Source: Gudongella sp049310905
Lineage (GTDB): Bacteria; Bacillota; Clostridia; Tissierellales; Tissierellaceae
Length of the DNA stretch: 64,000 bases
Assembly (NCBI RefSeq): GCF_049310905.1
Contig: NZ_JBMEMN010000014.1
Coordinates: 1 to 64,000 of the forward strand
Reading direction: 5' to 3'
Shown: positions 32,350-41,814 of the stretch, in pieces
How positions within the stretch are numbered: position 1 is the first letter of the stretch
Layout: the number at the start of each line of letters is the position of its first letter
Made by a program: the position numbers and the translations under genes
Notes under the pieces: model-generated
What the model was told of the DNA's origin: nothing
Seen by the model: the letters and a program-made list of their open reading frames with translations, nothing else
Databases searched by the model: none

Positions 32350-32781
32350 TTGAATAATGTTGTTTTAATTGGAAGACTTACAAGGGATCCTGAGTTAAGA
32401 TATATACCGAATTCAGGTACGCCAGTCTCCACATTCACGTTGGCTGTAGATAAAAATCTTTCGAAAGAAAAGAAAATGGAAATGGAATCAAAAAATCAGC
32501 CTACTGCTGATTTCATTAGAATTGTTGTATGGGGAAAAGTAGCAGAGAACTGCGCTAATTTCCTTAATAAAGGGAAACTGGTTGGCGTAAACGGCAGAAT
32601 TCAGACTGGAAGCTATGATGACAAGGATGGGAAAAAAGTTTACACAACTGAAGTTGTGGCAAACAATGTTGAATTCCTTGAATGGGGAGACAACACTCAG
32701 AAATCATCAGGTTCAACCGGATCGGACTTCTCAGACATAGACGGATTCCACCCTACCGACAATGATGATATTCCATTCTAA
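32350..32781 (+). CDS. ssb: Single-stranded DNA-binding protein
   Basis: 143-aa OB-fold SSB. It begins NNVVLIGRLTRDPELRY, holds the DNA-binding core through WGKVAENC, and ends in the acidic tip DNDDIPF used for partner docking. I prefer the TTG at 32350, which gives the usual family N-terminus with GGTGAG upstream; a GTG at 32341 is possible but stands too close to AAGGGA. It lies between rpsF and rpsR as in most Firmicutes. Confidence 0.94.
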   Translation: MNNVVLIGRLTRDPELRYIPNSGTPVSTFTLAVDKNLSKEKKMEMESKNQPTADFIRIVVWGKVAENCANFLNKGKLVGVNGRIQTGSYDDKDGKKVYTTEVVANNVEFLEWGDNTQKSSGSTGSDFSDIDGFHPTDNDDIPF

Positions 32782-32798
32782 TCAAGGAGGGGAAAAGG

Positions 32799-33023
32799 AT
32801 GCAAAGAAGGTTTAAACCAAGAAAAAAAGTGTGTAGCTTTTGTGCAGACAAATCAACACATATCGACTATAAAGATGTTAGCAAACTTAAGAAGTATATC
32901 ACAGAAAGAGGAAAGATTCTACCAAGAAGAGTTTCCGGAACTTGCTCAAAGCACCAAAGACAGCTTACAATTGCTGTTAAAAGAGCAAGACAAGTTGCAT
33001 TGTTGCCATATAGCGCTGAGTAA
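32799..33023 (+). CDS. rpsR: 30S ribosomal protein S18
   Basis: 74-aa S18, basic, with the zinc-type VCSFC pair near the start and the conserved YKDVSKLKKYI and RRVSGTCSKHQRQL. The start follows AAGGAGGGG. It is the last gene before a strong terminator. Confidence 0.97.
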   Translation: MQRRFKPRKKVCSFCADKSTHIDYKDVSKLKKYITERGKILPRRVSGTCSKHQRQLTIAVKRARQVALLPYSAE

Positions 33024-33049
33024 GAGAGAGGGAGACCTCTCTTTTTTCT
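33024..33049 (+). terminator. Terminator after rpsR
   Basis: AGAGAGG-GAGA-CCTCTCT followed by TTTTTTC. Confidence 0.92.
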
Positions 33050-33170
33050 TTGTTAGAGATTTACAACACAACGAGGCTTTTAATTGTCTTCAAATTAATA
33101 TATAATCAAGGATAAGCATTGCAGTAAATTGACTAATTCTGACACTAATACGAGACTTGAGGTGAGACTC

Positions 33171-34127
33171 ATGAAAGATGATAATAAATTGATGCAACCG
33201 CTGATAGAGGGTGCAGGAGCAGTAGCTGTGGTAGTACTTGTGGGACTTTTATCTGTATACCTAACACCACTTGTGCTTATTTTGTTTCCAGTTGGTGTTG
33301 TTGTATATGGTATCAAGAATGGAATCAACCCAGCCGCAGTTGTGGTTACAGTTGCATCATTAATAATAGGTGTAGGTACAGGGTATCTTGTAAATGGAAT
33401 AATTCTCTTGATTTTATTCGGTCCCTTGAGTCTGGTCCTGGTTTATGGAATGAAAAAAAGAAGGAGACCATTACAGGTTCTTGTCACAGGAATTTTGTTT
33501 TTTTTCACAAGTACCTTGATAGTTTTCTATTTGGCAGATAGCCTAACAGGATTAAGCATAATCAAGCAGATTGAAGGAACCTTCAAGGAAACTTTGTTTA
33601 TCCAGCTTCAGATGCTTGAAGGGATGGGTCTTAGCAACTACGAGTTGGATAGTGCGAGGATTATGTTGGAGGATGCATACAAGTATATTATCCTTATACT
33701 TCCATCAATTTTAATGTTTATGGCACTTGTAGTAAGTTATACCAATTACATTATAACCGTATGGATACTTAGAAAACTGGGTGTTGGGATACTTCAGATG
33801 CCCTGGCTTCATAAATTCACAGTTCCAAATAATTTTGCACTTGGTGTTCTTATAATGTTTCTGGGAGTTTTTATTGGAAGAAGTATGGATGGGACATATT
33901 ATGATACAATATTTTTAAACATGATGGTTCTGGTTGGGGTTGCTTTTATACTCCAGGGACTGGCTGTAATAAACTTTTTTATGATAAAGTGGAAAATGAA
34001 TATGTTTATGAGGGGACTGGCAATCTTCATGGCCATTTTAATTTCGCCGGTGCTGACCGCCATAACACTTTTAGGTGGAATGGATATGGTCCTTGATTTC
34101 AGGAAACTAAGAAGAAAAACCCAGTAG
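33171..34127 (+). CDS. yybS: YybS family (DUF2232) membrane protein
   Basis: 318-aa protein with about eight membrane helices, of the YybS/DUF2232 group found beside gdpP and rplI in Firmicutes. It is related to substrate-binding S components of ECF transporters, but its role is unknown. The start is ATG 33171 behind GAGGTGA; the ATG at 33129 has no ribosome site. It lies 10 bp before gdpP. Confidence 0.88.
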   Translation: MKDDNKLMQPLIEGAGAVAVVVLVGLLSVYLTPLVLILFPVGVVVYGIKNGINPAAVVVTVASLIIGVGTGYLVNGIILLILFGPLSLVLVYGMKKRRRPLQVLVTGILFFFTSTLIVFYLADSLTGLSIIKQIEGTFKETLFIQLQMLEGMGLSNYELDSARIMLEDAYKYIILILPSILMFMALVVSYTNYIITVWILRKLGVGILQMPWLHKFTVPNNFALGVLIMFLGVFIGRSMDGTYYDTIFLNMMVLVGVAFILQGLAVINFFMIKWKMNMFMRGLAIFMAILISPVLTAITLLGGMDMVLDFRKLRRKTQ

Positions 34128-34137
34128 GAGGAAAAAT

Positions 34138-36132
34138 ATGAAATATAAAATGTTTACATGGGCTGACACAAAATTGTATCTGATTGTAATCGGACTATCG
34201 GTGCTGATAATAGCATTTTTCCAACCTATTTTTGCTTTTATAATGGGCATCATACTTGCCTATCTTGTTTATTACAACTCTAAGAAGATAGAGGAAAAAA
34301 ACAAGGAGTTGGCCAGATACGTAGAAGGCCTGTCACAGAATTTCGATTCTGCCGCCAAACATGCAATTTTCAACATGCCATTTCCAATGGTATTTATTGA
34401 CAATGAAGGGAAAATAACATGGTATAACACTCCATTCCTTACACTTCTGGGAGAAGAGGAGATCGTTAACAAGTCCATTAGCGAACTTGTTGATGACTTT
34501 AATCTTACTGAGTTGCTTAAGAAAAAAGAAAATGAGTCAGTTTCAATAAAGTATATGGACAAATATTTTCAGGTATATCCAAATTTTCTGGAGGACAAGA
34601 AGACTTCAGGAAAAAGGAAGATAACTGTCCTATATTGGGTTGATGATACAGACTACGTAGTACTTAGAAATGAGCATATACGAGAAAAAACCGTTGTGGC
34701 TCTTGTTGATGTTGACAATTACGATGATGTAAAAAACTCAACTCCAGATATCCACAGACCTATTGTACTGGCAGAGATAGACCAGCTTATAAATAGCTAT
34801 TTTGGTGAATATCAGGGGATTGTAAGAAAGTACGAGAACGACAAGTACATGGTGATTCTTAATCAGGGTGGACTTGAGGCTATAAAATCAAAGAATTTTG
34901 ACCTTATGGATCAAGTAAGGGATATGAGTATGGGTAACATCATACCTATAACATTGAGCATAGGAGTTTGTCAGGCAGGAGAGACTTTGCTGGATTCCTA
35001 CGAAAACGCTAGCGCTGCAATTGATATTGCACTTGGTAGAGGTGGAGACCAGGCGGTTATTAACGTAGGCAATACATTTGATTTCTATGGTGGCAAGTCA
35101 AAGGCAGTGGAGAAGAGAAATAAAGTCAAGGCGAGGGTTATTGGAGATGCCTTGAGACAGCTTATTGACCAGAATGAAAGAGTATTTGTCATGGGTCATC
35201 AGAATCCAGACATGGATTCCATCGGCTCCAGTGTTGGAATAATGCGAGCAATAACCAACAGGAAAAAGGAGGGGTTTATCGTCTTAAACGGAGAGAATCC
35301 ATCCATTAGAAATCTTATGGAGAGAATGAGAAAAGATAGCCCTGATATGCTTAAGAGTATAATTACTGGAAATGAAGCTTCAGAAATCATGGATGAAAAA
35401 TCTTTGCTTATAGTCTTGGACAACCACAAACCAAGTCTTACAGAGGCGCCTGAGTTGCTTGAATTGACTCAGAAGGTGGTAGTCATTGATCATCACAGAA
35501 GAGGTGCTGAATTTATCAACAATCCAGTTTTAACATATCTTGAGCCCTATGCATCATCGACAGCTGAACTTGTTACAGAAGTCTTGACCTATATGGGTGA
35601 TGAGACCAATCTAACGAAGTTTGAAGCAGAAGCTCTGCTTGCAGGAATAACCGTAGATACAAAGAATTTTAGCTTCCAGACTGGAGTTCGTACCTTTGAA
35701 GCGGCTTCTGTTCTAAAGAGAGCTGGCGCGGACACCACAATAGTCAAGCAATTATTCCGGGATGACTTCAGCACATTCGTTAATAAGGCGGAGGTAATAA
35801 AGTCTTCTAAGATAATATTTGATAGAATTGCAATAGGAAGACTGGAAAAGCAGATGGAGGATTCAATTCTGATTGCAGCCCAGGCTGCAAATGAGCTTCT
35901 TAATATTAATGATGTCGAAGCTTCTTTTGTATTAAGTCAATTGGATGAAAAAATCCACATATCCGGTCGTTCTCTGGGAGGCATTAGCGTTCAGCTTATA
36001 CTTGAAAAACTTGGAGGAGGCGGACACTTAACCAGTGCCGGAGCCCAAGTAGAGAAGGCATCAATGAAAGAAGCTGAAAAGCTTCTGACAGATATAATAG
36101 ATAAGTATTTAAAGGAAGGTGAAAAGAGATGA
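34138..36132 (+). CDS. gdpP: Cyclic-di-AMP phosphodiesterase GdpP
   Basis: 664-aa membrane protein. It has two N-terminal helices (about 12-50), a PAS domain (about 75-150), a degenerate GGDEF domain (about 170-310), then DHH (GHQNPDMDSIGS, VIDHHRRGA) and DHHA1 (GGGGHLTSAGAQ) domains. It cleaves c-di-AMP to pApA, so it sets the level of the second messenger that controls potassium and osmolyte uptake; the opuA CBS protein in this window is a possible effector. Its stop overlaps rplI. Confidence 0.95.
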   Translation: MKYKMFTWADTKLYLIVIGLSVLIIAFFQPIFAFIMGIILAYLVYYNSKKIEEKNKELARYVEGLSQNFDSAAKHAIFNMPFPMVFIDNEGKITWYNTPFLTLLGEEEIVNKSISELVDDFNLTELLKKKENESVSIKYMDKYFQVYPNFLEDKKTSGKRKITVLYWVDDTDYVVLRNEHIREKTVVALVDVDNYDDVKNSTPDIHRPIVLAEIDQLINSYFGEYQGIVRKYENDKYMVILNQGGLEAIKSKNFDLMDQVRDMSMGNIIPITLSIGVCQAGETLLDSYENASAAIDIALGRGGDQAVINVGNTFDFYGGKSKAVEKRNKVKARVIGDALRQLIDQNERVFVMGHQNPDMDSIGSSVGIMRAITNRKKEGFIVLNGENPSIRNLMERMRKDSPDMLKSIITGNEASEIMDEKSLLIVLDNHKPSLTEAPELLELTQKVVVIDHHRRGAEFINNPVLTYLEPYASSTAELVTEVLTYMGDETNLTKFEAEALLAGITVDTKNFSFQTGVRTFEAASVLKRAGADTTIVKQLFRDDFSTFVNKAEVIKSSKIIFDRIAIGRLEKQMEDSILIAAQAANELLNINDVEASFVLSQLDEKIHISGRSLGGISVQLILEKLGGGGHLTSAGAQVEKASMKEAEKLLTDIIDKYLKEGEKR

Positions 36133-36575
36133 AAATCATACTTTTAAAGGATGTTAAAGGCATGGGGCAAGCAGGAGATCTCGTAAACGCTAAAGATGGT
36201 TATTCCAGAAACTATCTGATCCCAAGAAATATAGCAATCGAGGGAACTCCGGAAAATATTAAAAAGTGGAAAGCATCAAAAGCAGAAGAGGCCAACCAAA
36301 AGGAGAACGAAATGAAGGAAGCCATGGAACTCAAGGAAAAGATTGAGAAGCTTACAGTCGACCTTAAAGCCAAGGGCGGTACAGAAGGAAGACTTTTCGG
36401 ATCAGTAACCTCTCAGGACATTTCAAATGGACTCAAAAAGCAGCATGGAATTGATATAGACAAGCGAAAGATTGAGTTGAAGGAAAACATAAAGACAACA
36501 GGAGTTACAGAGGTTGAAGTTAAGGTATATCCTGATGTATCGGCTACATTAAAGGTGGACGTGTCCGCAGAATAA
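36129..36575 (+). CDS. rplI: 50S ribosomal protein L9
   Basis: 148-aa L9. The N-terminal 23S-binding lobe MKIILLKDVKGMGQAGD and NAKDGYSRNYLIPR is joined by a long helix to the C-terminal lobe with GRLFGSVT. The start codon overlaps the gdpP stop. Confidence 0.97.
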   Translation: MKIILLKDVKGMGQAGDLVNAKDGYSRNYLIPRNIAIEGTPENIKKWKASKAEEANQKENEMKEAMELKEKIEKLTVDLKAKGGTEGRLFGSVTSQDISNGLKKQHGIDIDKRKIELKENIKTTGVTEVEVKVYPDVSATLKVDVSAE

Positions 36576-36587
36576 GAGGTGAATCAA

Positions 36588-37934
36588 ATGGAAACAGGCA
36601 TTGGAAGAATACCTCCACATAGCATGGAGGCAGAGCAATCGGTCATAGGAGCATTGCTGCTTGACAAGGAAGCCATAAACACAGCAATTGAACATCTTAG
36701 AGCCGATGACTTTTACAAAGAGGCAAACAAAGAGATTTACGAGGCCGTTCTTGTGCTTAACAACAGGAATGAACCTGTCGACCTGGTAACCCTCTCAGAA
36801 GAGCTTAAAAGAAGGGGCACCCTAGATAGTATAGGTGGAGCAACTTATCTGGCAAACCTGTCTGGAAGTGTTGCTACTACGGCGAACACCAAGTATTATT
36901 GCGACATAGTGCAGGAGAAGTCAATACTAAGAAGGCTGATAGGATCAAGTAATGAAATAATGGGACTTGCCTATGACAACTCGGACAGTGTAAATTCAAT
37001 AATAGAAAAGGCAGAGAAGAACATATTCGATATAACTCAGGGAGCTCACAAGCAAGGGTTTCATCCAATAAGTGAAGTGCTGCTTTCAAGCTTTGCACAG
37101 ATTGAGGAAAGAGCAGCCAATAAAGGAGAATTAACAGGTCTTACCACAGGGTTTGCTGACCTTGACCATAAGTTGTCTGGTCTCCAGAAATCTGAGCTGG
37201 TTCTTCTTGCCGCAAGACCTTCAATGGGAAAAACTGCACTGGGTGTTAATATTGCCACAAATGCTTCCCTTAAGGGAAAAGGTAAAGTGGGAGTGTTTTC
37301 ACTGGAGATGTCAAAAGAGCAGCTTGTACAGAGAATTATAAGTGCAACTGCACATGTCGATCTTCAGAAGATAATAAGTGGAAATCTATCTGATGATGAA
37401 TGGATTCAAATTGTAAATGCCATGGCTCCTTTGTCAAAGATGGATATATTCATAGACGATACTGCTGGAATATCACTGATGGAGATGAAGGCCAAATGCA
37501 GAAGGTTGAAGGTTGAAAAAGGCCTTGACCTTATTGTGGTGGATTATCTTCAGCTGATGCAAGCGGATGGCCGAGTTGAAAACAGACAACAGGAAATCTC
37601 AGCGATTTCAAGAGGGTTAAAGGCACTGGCCAAGGAGATGGAATGTCCTGTACTTGCATTATCTCAGCTATCTCGTGCGCCTGAGCTACGTTCAGACCAC
37701 AGACCAATTTTATCTGACCTTAGGGAATCAGGAGCAATTGAGCAGGATGCCGATGTAGTTATGTTCCTTTACCGAGATGACTATTACGATCCTGAATCAG
37801 AAAAGAAGAATATTGGAGAAGTTATAATAGCAAAGCACAGGAATGGTCCAACTGGACAGGTTGACCTGGTATTCAAGAATGAATACACCAAGTTCCTTAA
37901 TATGGAGAGGTATATGGGGGCAGGGGAGAATTAG
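36588..37934 (+). CDS. dnaB: Replicative DNA helicase DnaB
   Basis: 448-aa hexameric helicase. The N-terminal primase-contact domain begins PPHSMEAEQSVIGALL. The RecA-like domain has Walker A ARPSMGKT, Walker B LIVVDYLQLM and the arginine-finger region SQLSRAPELR. The start is ATG 36588 behind GAGGTG; the GTG at 36579 overlaps that site. It is the last gene of the rplI block. Confidence 0.97.
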   Translation: METGIGRIPPHSMEAEQSVIGALLLDKEAINTAIEHLRADDFYKEANKEIYEAVLVLNNRNEPVDLVTLSEELKRRGTLDSIGGATYLANLSGSVATTANTKYYCDIVQEKSILRRLIGSSNEIMGLAYDNSDSVNSIIEKAEKNIFDITQGAHKQGFHPISEVLLSSFAQIEERAANKGELTGLTTGFADLDHKLSGLQKSELVLLAARPSMGKTALGVNIATNASLKGKGKVGVFSLEMSKEQLVQRIISATAHVDLQKIISGNLSDDEWIQIVNAMAPLSKMDIFIDDTAGISLMEMKAKCRRLKVEKGLDLIVVDYLQLMQADGRVENRQQEISAISRGLKALAKEMECPVLALSQLSRAPELRSDHRPILSDLRESGAIEQDADVVMFLYRDDYYDPESEKKNIGEVIIAKHRNGPTGQVDLVFKNEYTKFLNMERYMGAGEN

Positions 37935-37999
37935 AATATTTAAAGATCCTGTAATAGTCTATAAATCAACACATTTTATATTGATGGGAATTATATAAG

Positions 38000-38057
38000 T
38001 TGACTTTGATTAACTTGAGATTATAGTGTAAAATAGCTTCGAGGGGAGACCTCGAAG
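38000..38057 (+). promoter_or_regulatory. Promoter with a leading 5' hairpin
   Basis: TTGACT (38000-38005) and TATAGT (38022-38027) with a 16-bp spacer. The transcript would start at the foot of CTTCGAGG (38037-38044) / CCTCGAAG (38050-38057), an 8-bp stem with loop GGAGA. The stem may shield the 5' end, or it may terminate dnaB transcripts (tail TTATTT). Confidence 0.6.
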
Positions 38058-38084
38058 TTATTTCTATGTGGAGATGTGAAAAAC

Positions 38085-38702
38085 ATGATAATAAGAGGAA
38101 ACCGAATAAAAATAACTCCTTTAAGCATGGAAGATGCCCAGTCAATGAGAAGTTGGGGAACACACGAAACTGTTCTTTTGAGAGATTATAATTTTCCTTA
38201 TGAAGGAGATCGAGAAATAAAAAAATGGTTTCGGTACAAAACCTTTACCATTTTTAACAAATATTTTGGAGTACACAATGAAGAAGGAATATTGGTTGGC
38301 TATTTAGGAATAAAGAACAAGGATTTTTTTAGAAGAAGTTCATTCTTTGGGATAGTCTTTGATCCAAATCATTTGGGCAAGGGGTATGGTACAGAAAGCC
38401 TGGAGATTTTTTTACCATACTATTTCAATGAGATGAAGATGAAAACACTCTATCTTGAAGTAGCTGAGTTTAACAAGAGGGCAATCCATTTATACGAGAA
38501 GTTTGGATTTGTAACATTTGAGTATTATACTGATTTATTTCCAGTGGAAGGGATTGACAGGAGTCATCCTGAAATAATGGCTTCAAAATCTTATTTTGTA
38601 TTTAAAGATGAAAAGATATATAATTATATCTACAAAATGAAGCTTACAAAGAAGAGATTTAGAGGGAAGGAAGGTCAGGTTAAGGGGATGATCAGAGAAT
38701 GA
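38085..38702 (+). CDS. GNAT family N-acetyltransferase
   Basis: 205-aa GNAT protein. The acetyl-CoA loop reads FDPNHLGKGYGTESLEIF, followed by LEVAEFNKRAIHLYEKFGFV as in RimJ/RimL-type enzymes. The acceptor (amine, protein or antibiotic) is not visible. The start is ATG 38085 behind GGAG; a GTG at 38076 is too near. Its stop overlaps the DnaD gene (ATGA), so it is the leader gene of a replication-restart operon. Confidence 0.85.
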   Translation: MIIRGNRIKITPLSMEDAQSMRSWGTHETVLLRDYNFPYEGDREIKKWFRYKTFTIFNKYFGVHNEEGILVGYLGIKNKDFFRRSSFFGIVFDPNHLGKGYGTESLEIFLPYYFNEMKMKTLYLEVAEFNKRAIHLYEKFGFVTFEYYTDLFPVEGIDRSHPEIMASKSYFVFKDEKIYNYIYKMKLTKKRFRGKEGQVKGMIRE

Positions 38703-39787
38703 GTTTTATAATTGAGACAACAGATATGGATTTGGGAGACACCCCCATAGAAAATATATTCCTGAACGACTATATGCCCATGGCCAATGGAACTTATGTT
38801 AAGGTCTATTTGCTGGGCTATAAATATGCCCATGACAGAGATGACAGAATTGAGGTAACCAACAAGACAATATCAAAGCATTTGGACATTCCCATGGAGG
38901 ATGTTTTAAGAGCCTGGGATTTTTGGGAAAACAAGGGGATTATAAGAAAAGAAGGGTCAGATAATGTGGATTACACAGTAACCTTTCTGAACCTCAAACA
39001 GCTTTTTATAAAAAACAATCTTATGACACAAAAGAGTAGCAGTGAAGAGAAAAAGCCAAGAGCTTCCAGCCAGAAGGATCTTATCGAGGCAAATCAGATT
39101 CCGGTAATAAATAAAATGTTCAACAATATTGATTATATGATGAGAAGGCAGACAACACCAATGGAAAAGAAGCAGGTTCTTTCATGGGTACAGGATTTCA
39201 ATATGAATCCCGATGTAATTGAAAAGGCTTTTAGTTACGGAGCGGAAGTCAAGAACAAAAGAAGTGTCAAGTACATTGAAGGGATAATAAGGAATTGGTA
39301 TGATCAGGGACTCACTAATATGGATGCGGTAATGGAGTATTTCAACAAGGTCGACCAAAAGTATTTCAGGTATCAGAAGGTAATGAAATCAATAGGTCTG
39401 GAGCACAAAGGAGTAACCGATGGCGATATGAGCCTGGTCAACAAGTGGTTTGACCAGTACGGATACTCAATGGATTTGGTACTCAAGGGGTGCGAGGCGG
39501 CCAACAAGGTCCAGTATCCAACTGTTAATTACATCGATGGAGTCATAAGTGACTGGTACAGGAAAGGCATCAGGAAAGTGGAAGATATTGAGGTTCTTGA
39601 CAAGCAGGATGAAAAGCCTGAGAAGAAGCAATACAAGGCTTCAGGCAAAAAAACCACACCTCACAAGACCAGATTTCACAACTTTGAACAAAGAAGTGCC
39701 AAGTATTCTCCTGAGGATCTTGAAAATATGGCAAAGAGAAAGCGAGAAGCTCACAGAATGAAGGGAAGCGGTGATTCAGATGAATAA
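38699..39787 (+). CDS. dnaD: DnaD domain protein (primosome component)
   Basis: 362-aa protein with an N-terminal winged-helix part (about 25-90) and two tandem DnaD/DnaB_2 modules (about 140-200 and 225-285), each ending in the YxxGxIxxWY-like pattern seen as YIEGIIRNWYDQG and YIDGVISDWYRKG. It helps load the replicative helicase, with the DnaC-like ATPase encoded next. The basic C-terminal tail suits DNA binding. Confidence 0.9.
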   Translation: MSFIIETTDMDLGDTPIENIFLNDYMPMANGTYVKVYLLGYKYAHDRDDRIEVTNKTISKHLDIPMEDVLRAWDFWENKGIIRKEGSDNVDYTVTFLNLKQLFIKNNLMTQKSSSEEKKPRASSQKDLIEANQIPVINKMFNNIDYMMRRQTTPMEKKQVLSWVQDFNMNPDVIEKAFSYGAEVKNKRSVKYIEGIIRNWYDQGLTNMDAVMEYFNKVDQKYFRYQKVMKSIGLEHKGVTDGDMSLVNKWFDQYGYSMDLVLKGCEAANKVQYPTVNYIDGVISDWYRKGIRKVEDIEVLDKQDEKPEKKQYKASGKKTTPHKTRFHNFEQRSAKYSPEDLENMAKRKREAHRMKGSGDSDE

Positions 39788-40760
39788 TCCCGTATTGAAG
39801 GAAATACAGCTTATTTATGAAAGAAGAAGGGATAAGGCAGATAATGATTTGAGAAAAAGGCAACAGGAGATCTATAAAAAGATTCCCAAAGTTAGGGAAA
39901 TTGATGATGAAATAAGAAGAACCGGTCTGAAGATGGCAAAAACTGTTCTTTTAAAGCCAGAGAATTCAGAGAAGGCTGCCAAGGAAGCTAGGGAAAAAAT
40001 TGAAGCCCTGAAAATGGAAAAGGCATATCATATGACTGAAGGGAATATTTCAGCAGATTATCTTGAGCCAAAGTATACCTGCAACAAGTGTAAGGATACA
40101 GGATATATGGATGATTCCAAGAGATGCAACTGCATGAAGCAGCTTTTGATCAATAGATCCTACAAGATGTCAAATCTAGAGAACATCCTTCACAAGGAGA
40201 ACTTCCAGAACTTCAATATTGAGCTTTTCAGCACGGAACCTTTTGACGGGGAAGAATTGACTCCAAGAGAGAATATGATGGATATCCTAAGCTATGCTGA
40301 AGGTTTTATTGCAAACTTTGATGAAAAAAACGGCGAGAATCTTCTTTTTTATGGAACGACCGGACTTGGGAAGACTTTCCTTTGCAGCTGTATTGCAAAG
40401 GCACTACTGGATAAGAACAAGATAGTCATATACCAGACTGCCTTTACAATCTTGGATATCCTTGAAAAGAGAAGGTTTAGAAAAGGCAATAGTGAAATAT
40501 CCGAATACGAGTACAATCTTTTGTTCCAGGCAGACCTCTTGATTATTGACGATCTTGGAACTGAAATCTCAAATACCTTTACCAATGCCGAGATATTCAA
40601 CATTGTAAACACAAGACTTTTAGCAGGTAAGAAGACAATCATATCAACAAATCTTACACCAAATGAAATTTCTGAGATATACACAGACAGAGTATTCTCA
40701 AGAATTTTCGACAAATTTTTACCACTGAGATTCTACGGTAAGGATCTCAGGTGGGAATAA
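39780..40760 (+). CDS. dnaI: DnaC/DnaI-like helicase loader ATPase
   Basis: 326-aa AAA+ ATPase. An N-terminal helical region is followed by a zinc-type cluster (CNKCKDTG ... CNC, about 98-115), Walker A GTTGLGKTF near 195 and Walker B LLIIDDLG. It loads DnaB at origins or restart sites. The start is ATG 39780, which overlaps the DnaD stop; a GTG at 39771 is possible. Confidence 0.9.
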   Translation: MNNPVLKEIQLIYERRRDKADNDLRKRQQEIYKKIPKVREIDDEIRRTGLKMAKTVLLKPENSEKAAKEAREKIEALKMEKAYHMTEGNISADYLEPKYTCNKCKDTGYMDDSKRCNCMKQLLINRSYKMSNLENILHKENFQNFNIELFSTEPFDGEELTPRENMMDILSYAEGFIANFDEKNGENLLFYGTTGLGKTFLCSCIAKALLDKNKIVIYQTAFTILDILEKRRFRKGNSEISEYEYNLLFQADLLIIDDLGTEISNTFTNAEIFNIVNTRLLAGKKTIISTNLTPNEISEIYTDRVFSRIFDKFLPLRFYGKDLRWE

Positions 40761-40779
40761 TACTGGGAGGAGTCGAGTA

Positions 40780-41799
40780 ATGGCAAAAAAAGTGACGGGA
40801 ATACAGGATTATATTGTAAAAACACTTAACGGGATGGCCTTGGGCCTCTTCGCATCCCTTCTTATTGGTCTGATAATAAGACAGATAGGAGTTTATGGAG
40901 ACATACCTTCCCTGGTGTACTTTGGGAATGTAGCTCAAAGGATGATGGGACCTGCCATTGGAGTTGGTGTTGCATACAGCGTAGGTGCACCACCACTTGG
41001 AATATTTGCATCTGCAGTGGCAGGTGCCATAGGAGCAGGCAGTGTATCCTTTGACGGAGCTGCTGCTGTAATTGCAATAGGAGAACCAGTAGGTGCATTT
41101 GTTGCAGCTTTGGCAGGGGCTGAGATTTCAAAGCTAGTAGCAGGCAAGACCAAATTTGATATAATTCTTGTTCCTATGATAACAATTCTTGTGGGTGGTA
41201 TTGTTGGAAGCTACATATCTCCATATATAGCAGCTTTTATGACTGGGATAGGAGCAATAATCAATCAGGCTACTGAATTGCACAGGATACCGATGGGAAT
41301 CATAGTAGCAGTTATCATGGGTATTACACTGACACTCCCAATCAGTTCGGCAGCATTGGCCATATCCCTCAATCTTTCAGGACTTGCCGCAGGAGCAGCA
41401 ACCGTAGGATGTGCAGCCAATATGGTAGGATTTGCTGTGGCATCCTACAGGGAAAATAGAATGGGAGGTCTGGTTGCTCAAGGCTTGGGTACTTCAATGC
41501 TCCAGATTCCAAATATTGTAAGGAATCCATTGATATGGATCCCTTCAATTGTTGCTTCGGCAATACTGGGACCGGTTTCAACATATCTTTTGGAAATGAG
41601 AAGCAATTCCCTTGGGGCGGGGATGGGAACCAGCGGACTTGTAGGTCAGTTTGCCATGGTAGAGACAATGGGCGCTAGCGCCTATGTATTTTTAATCATA
41701 CTTATGATGCACTTTGTATTCCCTGGACTTATTTCCTTTTCTGTCTCAGAGTGGATGAGAAAGAAGGGTTACATAAAACGAGGGGATATGTCACTTTAA
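40780..41799 (+). CDS. PTS EIIC-like membrane protein (PfoR family)
   Basis: 339-aa membrane protein of the PTS_EIIC_2 group with about nine glycine/alanine-rich helices. No EIIA or EIIB domain or gene is nearby, so sugar transport by phosphorylation is doubtful. The group includes PfoR of Clostridium perfringens, named as a regulator of perfringolysin. The start follows GGGAGGAG. It is 16 bp upstream of murI and in the same direction. Confidence 0.82.
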   Translation: MAKKVTGIQDYIVKTLNGMALGLFASLLIGLIIRQIGVYGDIPSLVYFGNVAQRMMGPAIGVGVAYSVGAPPLGIFASAVAGAIGAGSVSFDGAAAVIAIGEPVGAFVAALAGAEISKLVAGKTKFDIILVPMITILVGGIVGSYISPYIAAFMTGIGAIINQATELHRIPMGIIVAVIMGITLTLPISSAALAISLNLSGLAAGAATVGCAANMVGFAVASYRENRMGGLVAQGLGTSMLQIPNIVRNPLIWIPSIVASAILGPVSTYLLEMRSNSLGAGMGTSGLVGQFAMVETMGASAYVFLIILMMHFVFPGLISFSVSEWMRKKGYIKRGDMSL

Positions 41800-41814
41800 T
41801 TTGGGAGGAATTAT

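Noticed and set aside
32842..33105. 87-aa plus-strand ORF overlapping rpsR
   Set aside because: It is a frame-shifted shadow of rpsR that runs through the terminator.
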